43,223 nt of DNA from an uncultured Sutterella sp. (GTDB lineage Bacteria; Pseudomonadota; Gammaproteobacteria; Burkholderiales; Burkholderiaceae_F). The DNA lies in contig CAJLHF010000015.1 in the NCBI GenBank assembly GCA_905206365.1, positions 1 through 43,223 on the forward strand. The letters are read 5' to 3'. The position numbers were made by a program, and so were the translations under genes. Positions 24,705 to 32,470 of the stretch are shown here, piece by piece; position 1 is the stretch's first letter; each line of letters opens with the position of its first letter. The notes under the pieces are model-generated. The model was not told the origin of the DNA. It did no database searches and saw only the letters and a program-made list of their open reading frames with translations.

Positions 24705-26387
24705 TTAATGCGAGTGCCGGGCGGAACGTTCGGCCAGACGGTCGAGAATGAGTTTCGCGACGACGTTCGTGAGGAAAATGAGGAGCGACAGCACGAAGAT
24801 CGCATCGAACCGTTCGTAGTACTGAAGCTCTTTGATTCGGGTCGTGAGCACCATCGTGCGGGTGCTCGTCAGGAAGACGATCGCCGAGATCGTCACCATC
24901 GAATTGATGAAGTAGGTTTCGAACATCTGGATGAGCGTCGTTTTCGCATTCGGCACGAGAATGCGCAGCACGCTCTTCAACCAGGTGTCGCCCATCAACT
25001 GCGCGGTCGTCTCCCACCGCGCGTTCATCTTCGAGAGCGCCGTCGTCGACATGAGGTAGGGCGTCGCGAGAAAGTGCACGAGGTTGGCGAGAACGAGAAC
25101 GGCAAGAGTGTTCTGCAGGGGCGTGCCGCTGAAGGCGAAGAGGTAGCCGACGCCGAGCACCATGCCGGGAAGGGTCGAGGTGAGGATCGCAAATCCGTCC
25201 ATCGCCGTGCGGCAACGATCGGACAGATCCGAACGTGCTCGGATCATCCCGGCCGTAAATGCGACGAGCGTTCCGATCGCGGCGGAAACGAGCGCCACAC
25301 CGATCGAGCGGAGGTAGAGGGGCCAGACATCGCCCTCGAAGAGGACGTTCTTTACGTGCTCCAGGGTGAAGACGGGCTTGTAAGGCCAGAATTCGACGAA
25401 CGGCACGACGAAGATCACCGCGAAGATTGCAAGGAGTACGAAGCCGATCGCGGCAAAATAGAGGAGAACAAGCGCGTCGCGCAGCCGGTTTTCAACGGGC
25501 GCCGCGTCGGAAATCTGGTTGTAGCGGAAGTTGAGCCGGTCGGCGCGTTTCAATAGAAGGACGGCCGCAGCGGAGGGAACGAGCATCGAAATCGCGATCA
25601 CCGCTCCCGCGCCGAAGTCGGGCACGGCACCCATCATGGTCGAATAAAGCGCCGTGGCGATCACTTCGTATTCACCCGCAATCGAAACGGGAATGCCGAA
25701 GTCGGTGAAAGCGAGGAAAAACGCGAGAACGAACGCGGACACGCAGGCGCCGAGCGTCGGGCGAAGGGCCGTCTGCCAGAAGGTGCGCAGGGGGGAGTCG
25801 CCCATGACGCGCGAGACGATCACGAAGCGTCGGTCGACGTAGCGAAAAGCGTTGTAGAGAACAAGGAAAGCGGGCGGGAGCGTGTAGACGATGTCCGTGA
25901 TGAGGAGTCCCCAGAAGCCGTAAATCGAGAAGGGGAGCTGCCCCACCAGTTGGCTCACGAGTCCCATGCGGCCGAACGAATAAATGACGGCAAAGCCGTA
26001 CGTAATCGAGGGCAGGAAAAGCGGCAGAAGAAGGACGACGTGCATCAGGCGCTTCACCTTCGGGTGGACGTTCGAAAACGTGAGCCCGTAGGCTGCGAAA
26101 AAGGCGATCGCGGCCGAGCACAGGGCCGCAAGGCCCGCGACGAGAAAACTGTTGCCGATCATCTCGCGGAAGGCGGGCTTGGCAAGGAGCGTCGTCCAGT
26201 GCGAGAGCGTGAAGGCGCCGTCCTTCATCACGGACTGCCAGAAGACGGTGCCGATCGGGTAAAGGAGTGCGCCCCCGAGCAGAAGAACGATTGCCGCAAA
26301 GGCAATGCGGTACTCGATACGGACGGCGGGACGGGCGTCCGAACGCGCGGAGCCCGCGCCGAGAATTCCGGCAAAAGCGGTCGACAT
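24705..26387 (-). CDS. ABC transporter permease, two fused permease domains (2-aminoethylphosphonate)
   Basis: A 560-residue inner-membrane protein with about twelve hydrophobic spans and two BPD_transp_1 halves, about residues 65-270 and 345-550. Each has an EAA-like loop (VSRVMGDSPLRTFWQTALRP near 190; TAQLMGDTWLKSVLRILVPN near 480). Other AEP systems encode two separate permeases (PhnU, PhnV); here they are joined, as in FbpB-type iron permeases. GGAGA precedes the ATG, ten bases from the stop of the ATPase gene, so both are coupled. Confidence 0.88.
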   Translation of the reverse strand: MSTAFAGILGAGSARSDARPAVRIEYRIAFAAIVLLLGGALLYPIGTVFWQSVMKDGAFTLSHWTTLLAKPAFREMIGNSFLVAGLAALCSAAIAFFAAYGLTFSNVHPKVKRLMHVVLLLPLFLPSITYGFAVIYSFGRMGLVSQLVGQLPFSIYGFWGLLITDIVYTLPPAFLVLYNAFRYVDRRFVIVSRVMGDSPLRTFWQTALRPTLGACVSAFVLAFFLAFTDFGIPVSIAGEYEVIATALYSTMMGAVPDFGAGAVIAISMLVPSAAAVLLLKRADRLNFRYNQISDAAPVENRLRDALVLLYFAAIGFVLLAIFAVIFVVPFVEFWPYKPVFTLEHVKNVLFEGDVWPLYLRSIGVALVSAAIGTLVAFTAGMIRARSDLSDRCRTAMDGFAILTSTLPGMVLGVGYLFAFSGTPLQNTLAVLVLANLVHFLATPYLMSTTALSKMNARWETTAQLMGDTWLKSVLRILVPNAKTTLIQMFETYFINSMVTISAIVFLTSTRTMVLTTRIKELQYYERFDAIFVLSLLIFLTNVVAKLILDRLAERSARHSH

Positions 26388-26397
26388 GCGACTCTCC

Positions 26398-27198
26398 TTA
26401 GATCGCTTTGGTACGCAGGGCGGGTGCCTGGTTGAGAGCGGGCGTCGTGCGATGGCTCGTCCCGAAGAGGCGGAAGATGTTGTCGCGCTTGATCGTGAGT
26501 TGCGAAAGGATGAAGCGGCGGATGAAGTCGTCGGCGGGGTTCGCCATGATCTCGACGGGCGACGCGAACTGCGCGATCCGGCCTTCGTTGATGACGAGGA
26601 CCTTGTCGGAGAGCGTGAGCGCTTCCTCGGGGTCGTGCGTCACGATGAGAGTCGTGAGTTCGAACTGACGGGCGATCGTTTTGATGCGGTCCTTGATCGA
26701 CTCTTTGATAAGCCCGTCGAGGGCCGATAGCGGTTCGTCAAGGAGCAGCAGTCGCGGCTTCATGACGAGCGTGCGCGCGAGCGCGACGCGCTGCTTCTGA
26801 CCGCCCGAGAGCGAGTCGACGGACTGATCGAGGTGGCGGCGAAGACCGAGAAGATCGATCAACTCGTCCACTTCCTCGGGGCTCGAACGGTCGGGAAAGT
26901 TCCGCAGACCGTACGTGATGTTTTCGCGGGCGTTGAGGTTCGGGAAAAGCGCGTAATCCTGAAAGACGATGTTGAAGCCGCGCTTTTCCATCGGTACGTC
27001 GGTGAGATCTTCGCCGTCGTAGACGAGGCGGCCCGACGTGATGTCGGTGAGACCGAGAATGAGGTTGAGGAGCGTCGTTTTTCCGCAGCCCGAAGGACCG
27101 AGGATCGAAACGATCTCGCCCTTGCGGATCGAAAGATTGACGTCGGTGAGAATCGTGCGGTCGGCGTAGCGCTTGGTGATGTTCTGGAGCTCGAGCAT
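26398..27198 (-). CDS. ABC transporter ATP-binding protein, 2-aminoethylphosphonate type (PhnT-like)
   Basis: A 266-residue ATPase and the first gene of the AEP operon. Walker A GPSGCGKTT (34-42), Q-loop VFQDYALFPN near 78, signature LSGGQKQRVALART near 129, Walker B LLLLDEPLSALD near 149 and H-loop VTHDPEEA near 184. The short C-terminal region lacks a full TOBE/MalK regulatory domain. It pairs with the fused permease downstream. A Pho-box-like repeat lies about 120 bases upstream. No strong SD stands before the ATG. Confidence 0.9.
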   Translation of the reverse strand: MLELQNITKRYADRTILTDVNLSIRKGEIVSILGPSGCGKTTLLNLILGLTDITSGRLVYDGEDLTDVPMEKRGFNIVFQDYALFPNLNARENITYGLRNFPDRSSPEEVDELIDLLGLRRHLDQSVDSLSGGQKQRVALARTLVMKPRLLLLDEPLSALDGLIKESIKDRIKTIARQFELTTLIVTHDPEEALTLSDKVLVINEGRIAQFASPVEIMANPADDFIRRFILSQLTIKRDNIFRLFGTSHRTTPALNQAPALRTKAI

Positions 27199-27316
27199 GG
27201 GACGAAAACGATGCGTTGGTCGGAGGATTCGGTAAAACAGGGGCCATTATCGGGAGGCCTCGTAACAAAATCGTGACGGTCCGGTATCGGTTCGGTAATC
27301 CTTTCGTTAAGACGTC

Positions 27317-27334
27317 ATGACGATTGCATGACGG
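27317..27334 (-). promoter_or_regulatory. Pho-box-like direct repeat upstream of the AEP operon
   Basis: The minus strand reads CCGTCATGCAATCGTCAT, two CGTCAT repeats with an 11-bp period. This matches the PhoB box consensus CTGTCATAAAACTGTCAT at 14 of 18 positions. It points toward the AEP operon (start 27198), and a weak TTAACG lies about ten bases further on as a possible -10. PhoB boxes substitute for the -35 element. The rest of the 27199-27511 gap holds the nitroreductase leader, with a CTCCGTT/AACGGAG hairpin at 27457-27473. Confidence 0.55.
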
Positions 27335-27511
27335 GTGCGGGGACGCTCGTCGAGAGGTGCTTCGAATTGCCGAAGTGCAAGATTCCGTACCGCGGGCGGT
27401 GTGTCGGAAAGTCCGTACTGTGCGAAGATTGGAAGGATTGAACCTTTCGGGTGGCTCTCCGTTTGTAACGGAGCTCCCGGCGTCCGACGGTTCCCACAGG
27501 AGGAATTTCCA

Positions 27512-28153
27512 ATGGACTTTGTAGAACTCGCCCGCACCCGCTACACGACGAAGCACTACAGCGGGAAAGCGATTCCGCGCGAAACGATGGAGAAGCTCTT
27601 CGAGGTGTTGCGCCTTGCGCCTTCATCCGTGAATTCGCAGCCCTGGGTGTACTTCCACGCTCGTACGGCAGAGCAGAAGGAAAAGCTCCTTCCGGCGATT
27701 CTCGACTTCAACCGCGAGCGCGTGACGCTCGCGAGCGACGTGATCGTCTTTGCGATCCGCGACGCGTATGACGAAGCGATGTTCAAGCGCGTGCTTGACA
27801 AAGAAATCGCCGACGGGCGCTATGCCGACGAGACGAAGGTCGAAGGGCTCGACGCGGGGCGTCGCCATTTCGTCGGCCTGCACTCCGAAACGCCCGAGTC
27901 GCTCCACGCCTGGGAGCAGGCTCAGAGCTACATCGCGATGGGCTTTTTGCTTGCCGCCGCGGAAAGTTACGGCATCGACTCGACCGCGCTCGAAGGGCTC
28001 GACTGCGCCGAACTCGACCGCATCCTCGACACGAAGTCGCAGGGTCTCAAGGTCGTTGCTGCCGTGAGTCTCGGGTACCGCGCCGAAAACGACTCGAATG
28101 CGACGCGTCCGAAGTCCCGTCTGGCGCTCTCCGACATTGTTCGAGAGGTGTGA
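27512..28153 (+). CDS. nitroreductase family protein (first of tandem pair)
   Basis: A 213-residue FMN-dependent NAD(P)H oxidoreductase of the NfsB-like family. The N-terminal RYTTKHY segment and LRLAPSSVNSQPW (about 33-45) form the FMN phosphate and ring contacts. YIAMGFLLAAAESYGIDS is the family helix, and the C-terminal region ends in NDSNATRPKSR. The frame is open from 27335, but the ATG at 27512 has a perfect AGGAGGA. The paralogous next gene starts one base past the stop. Likely roles are reduction of quinones, nitro compounds or flavin; the natural substrate is unknown. Divergent from the AEP operon. Confidence 0.88.
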   Translation: MDFVELARTRYTTKHYSGKAIPRETMEKLFEVLRLAPSSVNSQPWVYFHARTAEQKEKLLPAILDFNRERVTLASDVIVFAIRDAYDEAMFKRVLDKEIADGRYADETKVEGLDAGRRHFVGLHSETPESLHAWEQAQSYIAMGFLLAAAESYGIDSTALEGLDCAELDRILDTKSQGLKVVAAVSLGYRAENDSNATRPKSRLALSDIVREV

Positions 28154-28154
28154 A

Positions 28155-28814
28155 TTGAGCGACGTCGAAACCCTGTTGGCGCGCATGCGTTCGCGCTACA
28201 CCACCAAGCACTACGATCCCGCGCGTCGGATTCCCGACGAGCGGCTCGACGCGCTTCTCGAGGTACTGCGTCTTGCGCCCTCCTCGGTCAACATCCAGCC
28301 CTGGCACTTCTACGTCGTGCGTTCGCCCGAAGCGAAAGCGCGCCTAATGCCTTCCGTGAAAGACTTCAACGTGGAGCGCGTGCGTGACGCCGACTGCGTG
28401 ATCGTCTTTGCGATCGAAAAGGACCTTACGAACCCCGCGTACCTCGACCGCCTGCTCGAAACGGAAAAGGCGGACGGGCGCTTTGCTCCGGGGGCGGCCT
28501 TCGAAGACGTCGACGCGTTACGCCGCCGTGCCGTGCTCGACTACTGTCGTACCGAGGAATCGGGCGAACGGTGGGCTTCCGAGCAGGTGCACATCGCGCT
28601 CGGCTTCGCGACGGCCGCTGCAGCCGAACTCGGGATCGACTCGACCGTTTTGGGCGGGTTGTTCTTCGAGCGCTTCGACGAAGACTTCGGTCTTCGTGCC
28701 GAAAAGCGCCGTTCGGTGGTCGCGCTTGCGCTCGGCTACCGTGCGCCCGACGACTCGAACGCCACGCGTCCCAAGAGTCGCTTCCCGAAGCAAGCGGTTG
28801 TGACGATGCTTTGA
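28155..28814 (+). CDS. nitroreductase family protein (second of tandem pair)
   Basis: A 219-residue paralogue of the preceding gene: RYTTKHYDPARRIP, LRLAPSSVNIQPWHFY, ALGFATAAAAELGIDST and the same DDSNATRPKSR ending. The TTG at 28155 is preferred because GAGAGGTG lies at proper spacing and the product then aligns with its neighbour; the ATG at 28185 is the alternative and would cut into the fold. The order and one-base gap show an operon. A strong terminator follows. Confidence 0.86.
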   Translation: MSDVETLLARMRSRYTTKHYDPARRIPDERLDALLEVLRLAPSSVNIQPWHFYVVRSPEAKARLMPSVKDFNVERVRDADCVIVFAIEKDLTNPAYLDRLLETEKADGRFAPGAAFEDVDALRRRAVLDYCRTEESGERWASEQVHIALGFATAAAAELGIDSTVLGGLFFERFDEDFGLRAEKRRSVVALALGYRAPDDSNATRPKSRFPKQAVVTML

Positions 28815-28838
28815 GTGAAGTAAGCGTTTGTTGACTTG

Positions 28839-28873
28839 AAAAGCCCCGTTTTCCTTTCGGAAAACGGGGCTTT
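28839..28873 (+). terminator. terminator of the nitroreductase operon
   Basis: AAAGCCCCGTTTTCC and GGAAAACGGGGCTTT form a 15-bp perfect stem with a 4-nt loop, followed by TTTGCTTTTC. It lies 26 bases after the stop. Confidence 0.9.
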
Positions 28874-28936
28874 GCTTTTCAACGGGTTGCCGAGCCTCTG
28901 CGAAGCAAGTACTCGCTTCGCTCTGGTGCATCTGAG

Positions 28937-28976
28937 AAAAAAACTCCGGAGCGCACGTGCGGTGCGGACTCCGGAG
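28937..28976 (-). terminator. terminator of the porin transcript
   Basis: On the minus strand CTCCGGAG plus TC plus CGCAC pairs with GTGCG plus CTCCGGAG, followed by seven T (complement of 28937-28943). It is well placed for the porin gene ending at 29077. Confidence 0.82.
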
Positions 28977-29022
28977 GTCGGACGGGATCGATGCCGATTC
29001 CCCCACCGAATTCAAATGATCG

Positions 29023-29046
29023 AAGGGGCCCGAGTTCGGGCCCTTT
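29023..29046. repeat. hairpin just after the porin stop
   Basis: AAGGGGCCCGA pairs with TCGGGCCCTTT with a 2-nt loop, 30 bases beyond the porin stop and before the main terminator. It has little T on the minus side, so it is more likely a 3' stabilising element or an auxiliary terminator. Confidence 0.55.
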
Positions 29047-29076
29047 GTCGTTTCGGGACGGATGTCGGCCGTTTGA

Positions 29077-30003
29077 TCAGAAGTTCCAGTTGAGGCCGAT
29101 CATCAGTTCGGTAGCGTCGTTTTCGTAGTCCGCGTCGGCGATGCTGCGCTTCACGAGGTCGCCCGAACCGAACGAGGTGGTCGCGGCAACGTAGCCCCGA
29201 ACGGTCTTCGCGAACTTGTATTCGTACGCGGCGGTAAGCACCGTCAGACGGTAGTCGGCGTCCTTGTTGTCGGCGAGTTCGCCGTCGAAGAACTGCACGC
29301 CGCCGATCACCTTGTGGGGACCCGTCACGTAGTCGGTGCCGAGCAGGAGGCTCACGCCGTCAAAGCCGCCCGAAATCCCGTCAAGACGCACGCGGGTTTC
29401 GGCATCGGGATCGACGTAGAGGTCGGAGGCGGCCACGCCCGCGGCGGAGGCCCAGCTCTTCTGGTACTGAACGCCCCAGAAGAGACGGGCGGACGGAACG
29501 AAGCGGAACCAGCCGCCCGTGCCGTAGAGCTGAGCGTCGTCGGTCACGGTGGAGCTCGTGTTGGCGCGCTGAACGTTCGCGAACGTGAAGCTCAAATAGA
29601 GGTTTTCGCCCGTGTAGTCCGTGGCGAGCGCAAGCGTGTGGTTGCGGTCCTGCCACTTTTCTTCGTCTGAAGAGTCGCCCATGCCGTAGGTGGCGCCGAC
29701 CTTCCAGCCGTTCCATTGGGGCGAAATCCAGGTGATGCCGTTGTTGATGCGGCTCGTGTTCGCAAAAGTCGAACCGATCGACGCCTGCGAGTAGGAGGTG
29801 CCGAAGGGGTCGTATTTGATCAACCCCATTGCATAGGGTGCCACGGTTGACTGCACGGTACCCATGCGGCCGAGACCGAGTTCGCCGTACGCGCCCTTGA
29901 CGGCGAGAATCGAGCGGCGGTTGAAGAGCTGACCTTCGGAGTCGAGCTTGCCGTCGTCGAGCGTGAAACCGTTTTCGAGGTACCCCTTCACTTCCATACC
30001 GTT
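29077..30003 (-). pseudogene. outer-membrane porin, 5'-truncated
   Basis: Codes for about 306 residues from an internal ATG (29997) of a trimeric general porin (porin_4/OmpC-like of beta-proteobacteria): GYLENGFTLDDG, FNRRSILAVKGAYGELGLGRMG, the L3-like QSTVAPYAMGLIKYDPFG, many alternating beta-strands and the C-terminal aromatic LMIGLNWNF needed for BAM insertion. The signal peptide and the first strands (about 70-90 residues) are missing. Homology reaches back only to NG-MEV at 29998-30003 and then stops. No signal peptide can be found in any frame upstream, so the product could not be exported. The 3' end, hairpin and terminator are intact. Confidence 0.8.
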
Positions 30004-31259
30004 CCGACGACCCGGTCTTGCGTCGCACGACCTTCGAAGCGCTGAACAGTTGGATGGCAAGTCACGCGTCGAGCTTTGCGGACCTTCTCAACGCCGTGAC
30101 GGGTTTCCGCGTGAAGCTCGTCGAGGCGGACGAGGATATACGTTTGGCAGGTGATGTCTACGGAGCGGCCCTTCGCATGCAGCGCACCGAGCGGGAGATT
30201 TTCGTCGCAATGACCGAGGCGCTCGACGAACGGATCGAGGACGTGCGAGAAGCCGCGCGGCTGCGCTCGCGACGTCTCGGGGTGCCCGCGATGCGGGTCG
30301 CACACCTCTTGTGTCCTCTGCCCGACCGACGCTGGGGCCCGGGGCGCGGTCCCGAGGTGATGCGCGCCGACATCGCGCGCGTATTCGGTCGTACGGATCC
30401 GGGGTTTGCCGCCTTCGTCGAAGAGGCGCATGAAAAAGGCCGGATCAACGCTCAAACACTTCCCATGAAAGCGGGCGGCGGCTGGTGCGACAACATGCCG
30501 GCGGCGGGCGCCGTGCGCATCATCGCCAACACGTTCCCGAACGTGGCGGGCGAAGCGCAGATGACGCACCTTTTGGGCGCGGGGCATCTGCACCGGGTGC
30601 TTCAGAGGTGCAGTGCGGGCGAGCGACTCGTTCCGCTTTCGATGATCGAACTCGCCGGGAACGTCTACGAGACGTTGCTCGTTCGCGGGCTCGAAGCGGA
30701 AGCGGCCGCTTCCGGAGACGAGGCGGAGGAGCCGCTCTTGTGGCTGATGTTGCAACGCATTTCGAATCTGCTCCTTGCGGTCTCGACCCGGCACCGACTT
30801 CTTGCGCGCATTTACCGCGAGCGGGGCGACCGGGTGCTTTCGGCGGCGGAATTGAATGTGCTTTCGGACGAAAGCTGGCGGCACTATTTCGGCGATTCGA
30901 CCTTGGAGACGGATCGTTACATTTGGGTCCACAAGCCCCATTTTTACCGGCAGGGGACCCTCTTTTACGACTGGCAGTACGTGTTGGGATTCCTCGTCTC
31001 GAATCTCGTGGCGCGTCGCCTGCGCGAACTCGAAGATCCCGAGGCGGGACGCCGCGCGTTGGAGGCGATGTGGCTCGATGCGGGGTCTTCGACGATGCGG
31101 GAACTCCTCGTGCGGCATGCGGCCGTCGGACGGGCGGCGGGGCTCGACCCGAGATCGCGCGCTTTTTGGCACGAAGCGCTCGACGAGGCGCTCACGCCCG
31201 TGGCGCGTTATCGGGCGTTCCTCGAAAAACGCGAAGCGCGTGTGCCGAGCGGTCCTTGA
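30004..31259 (+). pseudogene. M3 (oligoendopeptidase F-like) protein, 5'-truncated and lacking the HExxH motif
   Basis: The frame is open from inside the porin antisense; the first usable start is a TTG at 30018 (413 codons). Family features, numbered from there: LLNAVTGFRVKL (23-34), RINAQTLPMKAGGGW (142-156), EAQMTHLLGAGHLHRVL (179-195) where HExGH is expected, the third zinc-ligand region MIELAGNVYE with Glu 211, and the C-terminal helices HYFGDSTLETDRYIWVHKPHFY. PepF-type proteins are about 590 residues, so roughly 180 N-terminal residues are gone. The motif reads THLLGAGH, without the catalytic Glu, so the protein is probably not a peptidase even when full length. Homology starts at the same bases where the porin homology ends. 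Confidence 0.72.
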
Positions 31260-31349
31260 GCCTGTTCGCACGCCGACGACCGAAAGCATCGCTTCCCGAC
31301 AGCTCGTCGATCGCCTTCGAAGCACTCGGGCGTGCGCCCCTCCATTTGC

Positions 31350-31393
31350 TAAACTCGGGCTCGTTCGGGCTCGGTTCGATTCGGCCCGATTTT
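31350..31393 (+). promoter_or_regulatory. candidate promoter and leader hairpin of the 31485 gene
   Basis: TTTGCTAAACT has an extended -10 (TAAACT 31350-31355) without a clear -35. Just downstream TCGGGC (31365-31370) pairs with GCCCGA (31384-31389), followed by TTTT, which resembles a weak terminator or attenuator. The 31260-31484 gap contains no other ORF of note. Confidence 0.35.
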
Positions 31394-31484
31394 CGCCCGA
31401 TTCGGACGGGAGCTCGTGCTTTGCGGCTTCCTCGAGCCGGGTGTTTCGAACGTTTTTCCACCATTCTGTGTGAGCTTATCTCCC

Positions 31485-32459
31485 ATGCTTCGGACCGTTT
31501 TCTCTCCTTCGGAACGTCTTGCCCCGTTGGCGGCCGCGCTTGTCGTTGCGGCGGAATGCCTGATGTCGGCGAACGTCGCCGCGCTTGAAGTCACCGACAT
31601 GCGCTCGAAGCTCGTGCCGCCCCCCGAAGCGCAGCCCGAGCGGCCCGATCCCTCCGACGAGGAGCTCGAGCGTCGCGAACGCGCGGCCGCCGAGGCGCAG
31701 GACGTGCTTGAAGATCACACGTTTTACGACGCGTGGAAGGGCGAAGGCCGCATCCGTACGGTGGACGAAGCCGAAGAGGTCATCAAGAAGGGCGAGCGCG
31801 AACTCGCCAGGATCAAAAAAGCGGTCGACGACGTGCGGCTTCACTGCTACGAGAAGTTCCTCGTCAACCGCTGCATCGATCAGGCCAAGCGTTTGAGTTA
31901 CGAACGCGAGCGCGAAGTGCGTCGTTTGATGACGCGCGCGCAGGACGTCGTGCGTACGGCCCGAAACGCAGAACTCAAAGCCGAACGTGCGGCCGAAGCC
32001 GCCAAACCCGCGCCCGAACCCGTGACGCTCCCGAAGCCCCTCTTGAAGGAGCCCTCCGAGCCGATCGAATTCGTCCCGCGCGAACGCAAGGCGCCCTCCG
32101 AACCGGTGCGTGTGGCGCCCAAGACCCCGAAGGCTCCGTCGGAGCCTCTCTCGATTGAACCGAAGACGCCGAAGGCCCCGTCCGAGCCTCTCTCGATCGA
32201 GCCGAAGACGCCCGAGTCGGAAGCCGCAACGGACGAGCGCGCGCGTCTTGAAAGCGAAAACGAGGCGTACTACAACGCCAAGCAGCTCGAAGCGAAAAAG
32301 CGCATGGACGAGGCGGAAGCCACGGCCGCAAAGCGTCGCGCCGAGCGCGAAGCCAAGCAAAAGAAGTTCGAAGAAAGTCTGAAGGAGCGCGAAGCCGCTC
32401 AACAACGCTACGAAGAGCGCCGCAAGTCGCAGGACTCCGGCCTCGCGCAATTCTTCTGA
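31485..32459 (+). CDS. exported coiled-coil protein with PSEP repeats (unknown function)
   Basis: A 324-residue protein. Residues 1-33 look like a signal peptide (LAPLAAALVVAAECLMSANVAA). Then come an acidic segment, a helical region with HCYEKFLVNRCIDQAKR (two Cys nine residues apart, possibly a disulfide in the periplasm), an Ala/Glu/Arg coiled coil, four 14-residue repeats with core PSEP (about 188-243) and a final charged coiled coil rich in Lys/Glu. I recall the CxxxFxVNxC-type segment from uncharacterised Burkholderiales proteins, but no function. The ATG at 31485 gives the signal peptide; the SD is weak. It ends 11 bases before the helicase gene, so the two may be co-transcribed. Confidence 0.7.
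   Translation: MLRTVFSPSERLAPLAAALVVAAECLMSANVAALEVTDMRSKLVPPPEAQPERPDPSDEELERRERAAAEAQDVLEDHTFYDAWKGEGRIRTVDEAEEVIKKGERELARIKKAVDDVRLHCYEKFLVNRCIDQAKRLSYEREREVRRLMTRAQDVVRTARNAELKAERAAEAAKPAPEPVTLPKPLLKEPSEPIEFVPRERKAPSEPVRVAPKTPKAPSEPLSIEPKTPKAPSEPLSIEPKTPESEAATDERARLESENEAYYNAKQLEAKKRMDEAEATAAKRRAEREAKQKKFEESLKEREAAQQRYEERRKSQDSGLAQFF
32046..32213 (+). repeat. four 42-bp tandem repeats inside the 31485 gene
   Basis: Units begin at 32046, 32088, 32130 and 32172, each coding a 14-residue block with PSEP. The last two differ at only a few third positions, so they look recently duplicated; the first is the most diverged. Confidence 0.85.
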
Positions 32460-32470
32460 AGGACGATGCC

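Noticed and set aside
32046..32213. CRISPR-like repeat array
   Set aside because: The 42-bp units are contiguous and in frame inside a protein gene, without spacers.
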